A stretch of DNA of 64,000 nucleotides from Apostichopus japonicus. Its lineage: Eukaryota; Echinodermata; Holothuroidea; Aspidochirotida; Stichopodidae. The notes beneath the pieces are model-generated. The model searched no databases. It was not told where the DNA came from and was given only the letters and a program-made list of their open reading frames with translations. Position 1 is the stretch's first letter. Each line of letters opens with the position of its first letter. The stretch lies in assembly GCF_037975245.1 (NCBI RefSeq), contig NC_092571.1, forward strand, positions 2,646,501 through 2,710,500. The letters are read 5' to 3'. The position numbers were made by a program, and so were the translations under genes. Positions 22,822 to 34,800 of the stretch are shown here, piece after piece.

Positions 22822-25800
22822 GTAAATACAAATCTCATTTTTCAAAGGTGCAAAAGCATCCACTTTGGCCTGACAACAAGAAATGTTTTTATTCTTGGTA
22901 ATATCTCTTTTTTACATTCCGTGAACTAAGATATTCACACCGAAACTGTGCGACCATTGATGTTGTATTTGAGTTGAAAATTGATCTTACTCATTGCTAA
23001 ATAGAGAAAACAAATTTTGATCGTCTATCGCTAACACCTTATTGAGCTTTAATGGATCTTTGACGTTAGTTTGAGCAATTTCTACGTAAGGCATCTATAT
23101 AGAGGGTGACATACAAGGACAAATCTTTGAAAACACTATATTATATAAGAAATTAGGAAAGGATGTATGATATAGAAAGTGCATCTCCGTGAACTAAAGA
23201 ACATATTTCGTTTGCATATATTCTTCATAATGTTCTGCACCTTTTTTTTGGTATAAACTGTACTTTCGTGTCCTATTTAAAAGCACTTCCACATACACTA
23301 TGAGCAGTATGAATATCATGTTTTCATAAGGTAGAGCTAGAAATTGTGATAACTGTCAATACAAGTGCTTCAGAGCATGCATGGAATGGAGAGTACAGAA
23401 TATAATTACTTTGTTAGTTGCGTTAAAGAAATGTCTCAAAAAGTGGCTGCGCAAAGCACAAACATAATGCATATTCAGTACAAGCCTCAGATACTGATAC
23501 GACAAGATACGTTTATGCAACGATAAAGCGTATAAAGAAACGTTATGAAGTTTGTTAAGCATCTTGCACTCATATGGTTCTGGGATGGAAAAAATACGTG
23601 TTGACATAGAACACGACATCTTTGTGACACGTGATGATCTTAAGTAGAGTTTTCATTTCTCATCCAACATTTTGTTTGTGTTTTAATTTAGTTTCAGAAC
23701 CCAGAACGTACTCAATTACAACCCCAAATGAGTACTATTGGTTTCCAACGGCGTTACCGTCTAGACCATGTACCATCCATTTCCAGATCAAAGCCAGTCG
23801 TGATGCGGTCATTTCGTTTTCTCCAGAAAAACAAATTGTGCAAGACATCTACGAAATTGGTAAGTTCGGCGTTGACCTAATTTTATTATTTCTAGTTTGC
23901 TTACGTCTGATTCTAGGCAGGGCTGTCATAATGCCGATTAACAAATAATCTCCAAAACTGGAACTCTGGATATTGCTACTGTTTTTAAGAGAACTTGGAT
24001 AAGATGTGTAAGTTCCAAATACTAAGTAATGAAGTACTCAAAATTTGAGTTTACTGTGTCGATATTTTGTAACATAGTTTAAAACGAAATTCATCTATCC
24101 ATGTACGTCGAAAACATTTTCATTTGACTTAACACCACCGTAAAACCAAAAGAAGCTGCTCCATCTTTGCTGCCTTTATGATTCTAAGCTTATTTTGGTG
24201 GTAATTTGATAATTAAATCTAGTTATCGGAGCCGAAGGAAACTTGTTCCTCTGCATCAGGAGAGGCAATGGTGAAGCTCCTATCTTGGACCAGTTGGCTT
24301 TCGACATTTTGACTGGGTGAGTTCATTCATCGCCCGATTTAATTCTTGCATGACCGATCACTTGACGTGGTGACACAGAAGATTACAAATTTTAGTAACA
24401 AATTAATCTTCATCTCCTTCAAGAACATCGCATGGACGGTTATTGGCTTCAGTAGAGTTGTTCCATATTGTCATGATTGATTTATAGATTGGTTAAGTTC
24501 TCACTCACAACTTTGTACGCCACCCTCATAAGTTGCTCAATAGCACTTATATGTAGTTGAGTATCGTGAAGCAACAAACATGACATTTGATGAAGTCTAT
24601 AATTAACAGATTACAGTCACTCAATCAGTCAATCAATAATTCAATTATTCATTCCATCAATCAACATTTAATAAATCAAACAATCAGTCATTTAATGAAC
24701 GGTGGTTATTTTAATGCAGAAGCAGTTGTTGACGTCGTTGTTAATATCATGAACCTAAGACTAAACACTAAATTGTAACAAAGAAAATGTATCGAAATTT
24801 GTCAAACTGTGCCTATGGGAATGTTTCGACATTTCGTTTAAATGGATAAAGTTGACTGCCGTAAGCTTCAAATTGCTGTCTACTACGCGTAAACGAAGCA
24901 CCCATACAGGGTAGTATTTCAACTCATATCAGAAATTACAAGGAAACGATTCGTGGAAGTTCGTAAACGCATTCCACAATTCCCCAAAACTTCATAGAAA
25001 CTCGACGATGCGCACAAACATGAAGTCTTGAAGTGAGAAATTTATGTGTATCGTGTTCTATACAAAATGATGCCTTATCTACCTGTTGCTATCGCCAAAA
25101 CTGCAGCAACGTTCTTGTGGCTACTGAAGTGATAATATTATCCAATTTTGCAAGTTTTCGACAGAGGGTTGACGAATTTTTGACAAACGTATCACATGAG
25201 TTTAAACACTACTTTCAATGTGTGTTTCTAGTATGCGTAGTAGACAGCCGCTGGGTCCATTGACTTGCCATAAGTAACAGCATTTAAGCGTAGCCATAAC
25301 ATTTAGAACGGCAATACCGGTGCGAATTAAGAACAGGTTTGTACATCGTACCTTTCCACACTTAGAGAATGGCAAGACTTTTGGGTAGAGCTATGTAACG
25401 GAGTTGTAATTGTCGAAGGACTAGATGAGAACGCTGAAAGGGTACAACTGGCCAGATGGCAGGATGACGAACCATATACTGCTAACCAATGGTATGTCGG
25501 GTTAACTAGCATGGTAGAAGGAAGTGAATGGCGATTCGTTGATGCTGAATCATGCGGCATTGATGGCGAAGACAACGATATCGAGGAGAGAGAAGAGAGG
25601 GAGAGGGAAAATAATAATAGAAGAGACAGGCAAAGGGATGAGGCGACCAGACTACAAGACGAGAGAGAGCGAGAAGCCCGTGAGAGAAGACGTCGGCTAA
25701 GAGAAGAACGCCAGCGGAGTAAGTCAAATCATTTTCATAAATGATGCTACGTTTAGGGATACAAATTGAAAAAAATTAAGTTTAAAGTACAAGAATTGCC

Positions 25801-28800
25801 CAGCGAGTTAGTGATATTGTTATTTTTACTACATTACTAAATTTAACTGTAGTTTGGGGATTTACGGAGGGAGGGTTGCGGGGGAGGGGGGGGGTGGGGA
25901 GTGTCTCTGAGATCACGATAATTGTGAGTTTTGTGAAACTAACAAGGTTGGAAAAGAAAAGTTTATATCAATTACTTACGGATTTTCCGAGAGTGTCGAC
26001 TTTTTCTTGTGGCATGGATTGCAGACATGTAAAGGTCGAGATATATGAAAATGTTAATGCATAAAGACACTGTCATGTAAAGAATTAAATTACCACTAAG
26101 CTTAATGAGTATAAAATAGAATTACAATTTACCTAAATGTAACTTTTCAGGATAGTATAACGACATGTGCACTAGGTATTCACTTCATATTTAACTATGA
26201 TAGGTTCTTTTTATTAGAGAAAAACTTCAAACGATCGTCAGCGTGATAGCGATAACCAACCAACGTAAGTTGTCTTCATAACAGAATATCAAGTTGACAA
26301 TGCATGGTTGTGGTTCGCCGTTTCACAACTACCAGATTGAATATAACATTTTACAGATACGCTCGAATGATGGAATCGCGAAATTGCAGTTATTTAGCGT
26401 GTCTATCCTTTAGAACAACAACTTGTATCCTTGCAGTTTAATAAAATAAAAGCTTGACTGGGTCAACTGTTATCACCTTGTTGAAGTCTAAGACTGAGTA
26501 ATGTTGGTTTTTCTTGAAAACAAGTGAACTTTTTCATGTTTAAACATCTTCTCTCATGACCTGGGGTGTTAGCTCAGTGGTTGACGCCGGTGCCTTTCAA
26601 TCATAAGGTCCTCGGTTCGAGTCACTCCCAAATTAATGTTTGTCGTTCAGTTACAGAATTGTTGATAATTAGCAATTCATAATCATGGACGTTAAATATT
26701 AATGTAAGAGACTGACTTCGGTCAGCTTGCGGCTTTGATAAGCCAATGAGGCTTCTTCGCGAGTTCCTGCTTGCAGGAGGATCTAATATACATACATTCA
26801 TAAATCTGGAAAAAGAACGAGCCAATAATATCCTTTGAGTTGTTGGCGCAACCTGTGACGTAACATTGTCAGAACAACGAGTTAGTTGGTTCAGGAATTA
26901 GTGGCAAGATTTACTGTTTAACGTCTGTAATTTACCACACAATTATGGCAACACACATGTATGAAGTCATCACTGTTACCGTAGTCACACGCAGTCAGTG
27001 AAAACTGGTATCACACCAATAACATGGAAAGACTCATCGCACCCTTCATTGTGCTCCTGAAATGAGTGATCCTGAATGAGTAGATGTCTGGAGAGTCTCT
27101 AGTGATCTTTAAAGAGTGATCGATAAAATTGCAAAAGTGAAAGTAACTTTCAATCCGTTGAAATTTCTATATAGGCAGTGGATCTGGAAGTAGTTCGAAT
27201 ACCAGACCTGGATCAGGGTCTCGTAACTCAAATGGCCCAAGACGAGGTAGGTTGTCCTTTTAATAGCTAACTTGCAAAAGAAATTGGTAGCAGATACATA
27301 GTTGATGTTAGCCGTTTCACCATTATCATATTGAATTTGAAGCTCTAAATCTAGCTCTATTTGTTGCTAATGACTTAGGATGAGTGATGTTGGCTTCCCT
27401 TGTAAATAAGGTCATATTTCATGAGCCGACGTCTGGAGACCCTCCAGTGATATTTAAATAGTGGTCGATAAAACTGCCTAACTTTAGGTAACTTTCAACC
27501 CTTTTAACTTTTCATATAGGCAGTGGATCTGGAAGTAGCTCGAATACCGGACCTAGATCAGGGACTAGTGACTCAAATGGGCCAAGACGAGGTAGGTTGT
27601 CCTTATAATAGCATACCCTTGCAAAAGAATTATTGGAAGCAGATACATGGTTGATGTTAGCAGTTTTACCATTATCTTATTGGATGTGAAGCTTTAAATC
27701 TATCTGCATTGGTTGCTAATGACTTAGGATGAGTGTTGTTGGTTTCCCTTGTAAATAAGGGCATATTTCCACCAGCCGACGTCTGGAGACCCTCTAGTGA
27801 TCTTCAAATAGTGATCAATAAAACTGCCTAACTTGGAAGTTATTTTCAACCCGTTTAATTTTTTTTTAAATGGTGTTCCTTACAACTGCCTCGATTATAG
27901 TAACTTTCAACCCGTTTAACGTTTCATATAGGCAGTGGATCTGGAAGTAGTTCGAATACCGGACCTAGATCAAGGACTAGTAACTCAAATGGGCCAAGAC
28001 GAGGTAGGTTTTCTATAATAGCATACACTGGAAAATAATTTTTAGCAGATACATAGTTGATGTGAGCCGTTTAACCAAGATCAGATTGAATATTAAGCTA
28101 TAAATCTAGCTCTATTTGTTGCTAATGACTTAGGATGAGTGATGTTGGCTTCCCTTGTAAATAAGGTCATATTTCATGAGCCGACGTCTGGAGACCCGCC
28201 AGTTATCTTTAAATAGTGATCAATAAAACTACCTAACTTTAAGTAACTTTCAATCCGTTTAACTTTTCATATAGGCAGTGGATCTGGAAGTAGCTCGAAT
28301 ACCGGACCTAGATCAGGAACTAGTGTCTCAAATGGGCCAAGACGAGGTAACTTGTCCTTATAATAGCATACCCTTGCAAAAGAATTGGTAGCAGATACAT
28401 GGTTGATGTTAGCCGTTTTACCTTTATCTTATTGGATGTGAAGCTCTAAATCTAGCTCTATTTGTTGCTAATGACTTAAGATGAGTGTTGATTGTTTCCC
28501 TCGTAAATAAGGTCATATTTTTACCAGCCGACGTCTGGAGACCCTCTAGTGGTCTTTAAACAATGATCGTTAAAATTGCCTAAGTGAAAGTAATTTCAAT
28601 TCGGTTAAATTTCCACATAGGTAGTGGATCTGGAAGTAGCTCGAATACCGGACGTGGATCAGGGACTAGGAACTCAAATGGGCCAAGACGAGGTAGGTTG
28701 TTCTTATAATAGCATACCCTGTCAAAGAATTTGGTAGCAGATACATGGTTGATGTTAGCCGTTTCACCATTATCAGATTGAAGGCGAAACTCTAAATCTA

Positions 28801-31800
28801 GCTTCATCTGTTTCGAATGACTTAGGATGAGTAAATAAGGAAATGTTTCAACCGGTCTCTAGTTCATGGGTTGATGCCCGGCACCGATACCTTCTCAGGT
28901 CCCAGCTTCGGCCTCGATGGGAAGCACAGGTCACAATATAGTGACTTCGGTTCCAACGGTCCAAACAGAAGTTTTCGGAGGGAACCAACTATGATTTTAA
29001 AACAGTAGACCATCGATAGATGTATAGACCGACGTATTAAGTACTTCTGGTCCCATGTATACGATGAGGATACTACAGAGTAGGTAGAATGAATTGGCCC
29101 GAATTGGCATTCGAAATTATTCTGAAACGCCCTGGGTTCCATGAAACTGGCCGGGATCGAATACGAGAGAACATCCAAGCAAAGGTCGGCGAATGAGTGT
29201 CCGAGGGGGCATATGGAAACGTTGTTTCAATTATTATGTCGTACTTTTAGGTGGCCCTTAAGTTGAAAGGCTCAATGTGTGAATTTAATGACAGGAAATA
29301 GGCCAAAGTGTATACTCATTCATTGGGGAAAAGGCGTATGTCCGGAAGCGTTAGTGCTGGGCGCGGTCTCGGAGGGATACTTGTTAAAGTTCACCTCATT
29401 ATTGGCGCGATCAGGATATAGGTGACTACTCTTCCACTCGTCGCTTTTTCGACTCCAAAGAAAGTCTTTGGAGTAGCGGTGGCATTATCTTATACATCTC
29501 CAACACTGGTCATCCTAGAACATTTAATTTGGGTCTCTGCAAGTAGCGAAATATCATCAGTTGAAGTATATCGGCGTTACCCCCATTTATGAACCATTGA
29601 TAGTATTACCGATGCTCAACAATCTCGAAAGATAAGGAGCACACTGGAACGCACTTCAAAGAATCATTTCTCCGACGCGGGGAAATTTTTAAGGCATCTT
29701 GGCGTAATCGCCAGTTCAGTGAAAGTGATCCCACAGTGCAGAAATGACATCAAACCGTTATAGATGCCTCTCCTGTAATATTAAAATCCAGAAAATATAA
29801 GTCTACATCTGTTGATGCATCTAAAAACGTTGGACATTTATTGACACCTTCTAACCCTACACAGTTCAACCAATCCAAATTTAGAATTGAAAACAATAAC
29901 CGTATTCTAAATCCCGTCTCGTGGCACTAATATGGAGATATCTCATAACAAGATATTTCTATATTCTATAATAATTCGACCAAGAATTGATTACTTTCTA
30001 CTGGTTTTCTTTGCATATACAGGCAGTGGATCTGTAGACAGTTCAAATAGCCGACGACGTGGATCAGGTACAAGTAGATCAAATGATCGTGCAAGAAATG
30101 CCCAACCCGCGCCAAGACCAGGTAAGATTCCTTATTCTTAACACACACTCAACAGAAGTCTGCCTTCAATAAAACCATCGTTACATTCTCACATAACATA
30201 TAGGTTAAGCTGAGTAAATTTGTTATGAACTGGTTCAAATGCTAGAATGAGTCTCGTTACCTTGTCTTGCAAACTGTGGACTTTTTCGAAGTTGCAGACA
30301 TCTTTCATGATCAGGAACGAAAGAGGGCTGCAATATGCCTTTTAAGCATGTGGTTAGAAAATATAGACCTACTGAGTTTACCGTTAGAACACGTTGTTGC
30401 CTAGCACTTACTGTAGAATTATCAGTTAAACAAACTCACTGAATATAAAAACCTAATTAAATGGCGGCTTTGTGATATATGTTATTCTTGAATTGGATAC
30501 GCTAAGGAGCACCCCAGAACAGACTTTTGGTACTAGTACAACAGACTGAGCAAAAGAATGTGCGACGCTCAGTCTGACAGTATGAGAATAAGTACAAGGC
30601 TCGAACCGTGAGTGTGAGTAACAACGAGTACACAGAGGACGAGTATGAGTACATACAACTATGCTCAAATCAGAGTATGGGTATGAACTTACCACAAGAC
30701 TGCTCCGAATCATGATGCGATTTATTTCGCTCTTCTCTTACTTTTCTTTTACGTTCCTTACCCACCCCCCCCCCTCCCTCGTTAGTTTTCTCGTTCTGTC
30801 TGACTTTGATATCTCACTGGCGGAGTGTATAGCCTAGTGGTTAACGCCGGCGTCTCCCAGTCATGAGATCCCCGGTTCGATTCCCCGCCGACAGCAATGT
30901 GTGTCGTCTGGCAAGGGTGTTGTTCAATAACAACTTCCTGACATGGACGTTAAATGGATGTGTGCCGAGAGATTGGCTTCGGTCAGCTTGCGAGTCTACA
31001 AGCCTCCATGGCTTCTTTCGCGAGTTCCTGCTTCCGGGAAGATCACATATACATACATACATACACTGAATTGTCTTTGAATAATATCAATTTACACTTT
31101 TCAGATAATGGCGACAAAATTGAAAAGGACATACAGGGAAATTTCCCAGCCGAGTGGACATTTATCGAGTGGAAGCTTCGTAATCCCAGCGGTTTCAAAA
31201 TTCCGTTTTGGTTGAAGGCTGAAGGTGACGCATACATTCGACTTTCTGCTACCAATGCCGACAGCGCAACAAATTTCTACACAATAAGTAAGTATTAATC
31301 CGGTGAAGGATTTAGGGAAATTAGCAGCAAGCATATAAGGCGCTCCTCCGTCACCAATTATTTATTGATGCTTTTTTTCCACGCAAAGTGTGGATTGAGC
31401 CTGAGAGGATTCAACACCGTTTGTCGAGCTAAAAGTAAAAAAACAACTCCCTCCATACAGTTACAACTCCGTTACACGGCGTTATCGCACGCTCCGATCA
31501 CATGAAAGCAGTATACTATTACTTACGACAATTCGTTTCAAAAATCTGTCTTTCAGCATATCAATAATGATCGAGCATATATAGGTTAGTTTACAGAGAT
31601 TTCGAACAACTTCTTGAAGGGACCTTTGCTTTTGTGTAGCAGGGTAAGATGATTTGGAAGATTTTTGAAATGAATTTAACAAAAAAGTTGTAATGATACT
31701 CGTTGATGAAGTAAACATCGCTCTTTCAATGATTACAAGCTCATATAATGACAAATTGAACGAAAGAATAAAATTTGTTTTGAAAATCTTCCAATTAGCT

Positions 31801-34800
31801 TGGTTTTAATCAAATTAAATTCTGAAATACTATACCCAAATTCATATATACGCTTTCTTCCTTGATTTATTTACACTATTAGTGATTGGTTTCCGAAGTA
31901 ACAGGAACGTGTGTATCATGCGCTCCGGCAGGAACGTTGTGGATGAACCTATTCGAGGCGTGCTTGACAGAGAGTAAGTTAAAATGTTGTTTAACTTTAG
32001 TATGGGATAATGTTTAAAGGGATATTCCGGTGGCAGACACTTTAAACGTAAAAGGAAAATATTGTTAGTTAAAAACCCCATCTCAGTACCTTGATCCTAA
32101 ATCAAGATATCGTTAATTGAGAGTATCACTCAATGTAACCCTAGTTATTTCCTGGAGTAGAACACTGTAGATAATGGAAACAAATGATATTCCTGATTTA
32201 TGTAATTTATTTTTTTGGAGAACTTCCTAGTAATGATTCCATTGCCGTTGAGCAGAAACGCTCTGCATTGTCTGAAATGCCGCAACTCCATATATGACCT
32301 CAAATATGTATTCCCCCCCCCTTGTTTTTTAAACAGTGATTTCGTTTATTTCGAACTCGAGTGGGATGGCAGAACTATCAAACTATGGAAGGAAGGACAA
32401 TTACTCGTCGAATACACGGATCGTGATCCATATAGCGGACTGGATTGGATAGGCTTTACAAGTTACGACTCAGTCAACCCATCCAATCGAATTCCAAGCA
32501 GGTGGAAATTTGAGAGAAACTCCTTCGGTAATGCATCATCATATGCTATTAAATCTATACACACGTCCACAATAATATCACGAAATTAGACCGCTTAAAT
32601 TAGATTGTCAAAATATTATTAATACTAACCTCTAAATATGAAAAGGTCAACCATGTTAAAACTTTAAAATATCCTGCCTGTCACAATTATGTTACCATGT
32701 GTTTCTCTTTGTCCCCTTTATGCGAGATCAGATTCTCCAATGGTTGTCTATAGAGCTGCAGTAATATAATGTCAAACTTTGGCGAAATCCGGTGTTCTCA
32801 TCAATGACGATAAACTGTCACAAACAGATGGGCATTTAACCCACTCCCACTCTCCCTCTTGAACTGATTTTCCGAAGTGTATTTTAAGAAGAATGTTGTA
32901 TTTTTCGACACGTGATATTTGAGTCAGAGCCGTCGTCGGGAAACATTGCAGTATGTCGGATAAGTCATTTGTCGAGAAAAATTCTACCAGGGTGCCGGGC
33001 ACATAAGGTTGTGTCGCGGCGATCATCCATCTGCACGGTTCGTTGGGCCAATCATAGCTTGTTATTTTTTAAGAACCTTAGTATCACCCATGCAGTCATG
33101 GTGACTCCACTGTACACCACGCAACTGGAAGCATGATCTGTCACCTTAGCCCATCAAGATTTAAATGTCATTAGGCTAAATTTTCCTAAATTTGTGACAC
33201 TACCAATATTTTGTCATATGGTTAAGAAGCAACCACGGCTAACTATTTCGGAGCAACCAACCGGTCTAACAACATTATTTCAATGCTTAGTTACAAGATT
33301 ATGCTATTACGCGTGCCTATAACGTTTGGTCCAGGTCCCTCTAAGTTGAAACTTAAAAGTCGTGTATTTGTCTTTACTTTTCATCGTCCCAAGAAAAGTG
33401 AAACATTGTGAGTAACGAGAGTATTGCTAATTGGAGAAGAAGAAGAACATTGTGTAAACCCAGTTGAACCTAGCTCATACAAAGCATATTCCTGTTGGAA
33501 CCCAGTAAGACCCAGTTAAACACAGTTAAAAACAAGTTATACATAGTAGGCCCTATTAGAACCTAGTTGATTTTTTAACTGGGTTCTACTGGAATTTCTA
33601 CCAGGGATGATGAGTGTTGTTGGTTTCCCTCGTAAATAAGGTCATATTTTCATGAGCCGACGTCTGGAGACCCTCCATTGATCTTTAAATAGAGATCCAT
33701 AAAACTGCGTAACTTAAAGTTACTTTCAACCCGCTTAACTTTTTAAATAGTGTTCTTTAAAACTGCCTAAATTAAAGTAACTTTCAACCCGTTTAACGTT
33801 TCATACAGGCAGTGGATCTGGAAGTAGTTCGAATACCGGACCTAGATCAGGGACTAGTAACTCAAATGGGCCAAGACGAGGTAACTTTTCCTTATAATAG
33901 CATACAATGGAAAATAATTTGTAGCAGATACATGGTTGATGTGAGCCGTTTCACCATTATCAGATTGAATGTGAAACATATAGCTCCATTTGTTGCTAAT
34001 GAATTAGGATAAGTGTTGGTGGTTTCCCTCGTAAATAAGGGCATATTGTCATTAGCCGAGGTCTGGAGACCCTTTAGTGATCTTTAAATAGTGATCAAAA
34101 AAACTGCGTAGTTTGAAGTTACTTTCAACCCGTTTAAATTAAATAGTGTTCCTTACAACTGCCTAGATTAAAGTAACTTTCAATCCATTTAAATTTCCAT
34201 ATAGGCAGTGGATCTGGAAGTAATTCGAATACCGGACCTGGATCAGGGACTAGTAACTCAAATGGGCCAAGACGAGGTAGGTTGTCCTTATAGTAACATA
34301 CCCTGCAAAAGAAATTGGTAGCAGATACATGGTTGATGTTAGCTGTTTCACCATTATCAGATTGAATTTGAAGCTCTAAATTTAGCTCTATTTGTTGCTA
34401 ATGACTTAGGATGAGTGTTGTTGGTTTCCCTTGTAAATAATGGCATATTTCATGAGCCGACGTCTGGAGACCCTCTATTGATCTTTAAATAGTGATAGAT
34501 AAAACTACCTAACTTAAAGTTACTTTCAACCCGTTTAACTTTTTAAATAGTGTTCTTTAATACTGCCTTAATAAAAGTAACTTTCAATCCGTTTAACTGT
34601 TCATATAGGCAGTGGATCTGGAAGTAGCTCGAATACCGGACCTAGATCAGGGTCTCGTAACTCAAATGGGCCAAGACGAGGTAGGTTGTCCTTATAGTAA
34701 CATACCCTGCAAAAGAAATTGGTAGCAGATACATGGTTGATGTTAGCCGTTTCACCATTATCAGATTGAATTTGAAGCTCTAAATTTAGCTCTATTTGTT

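Larger units (their letters stand above)
28275..33447 (+). repeat. Segmental duplication block R, copy 1
   Basis: The stretch is nearly identical to 35361-40656. Differences I can see are one extra 72-nt-exon unit in copy 2 (about 347 bp), a SINE only in copy 1 (30820-31063), a longer poly-C tract in copy 2 near 37010, a 22-bp difference near 40095 and scattered substitutions. The left border is blurred by the exon array; the right border is sharp after agaagaagaagaa. Confidence 0.88.

Noticed and set aside
26562-26640. tRNA gene
   Set aside because: A and B boxes are present, but the stems are poor and the sequence continues into a body and tail shared with another insertion, so it is a SINE. 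The same applies to 30820-30895 and to the minus-strand element near 50690.
28580-28807. 75-residue minus-strand frame across a 72-nt exon, repeated at 36012-36239
   Set aside because: Antisense shadow of the Gly/Ser exon and its intron.
28864-29178. 104-residue open frame on the minus strand, preserved at 36296-36610
   Set aside because: It lies in a gene B intron, has no family resemblance, and is conserved only because the whole DNA block was duplicated recently.
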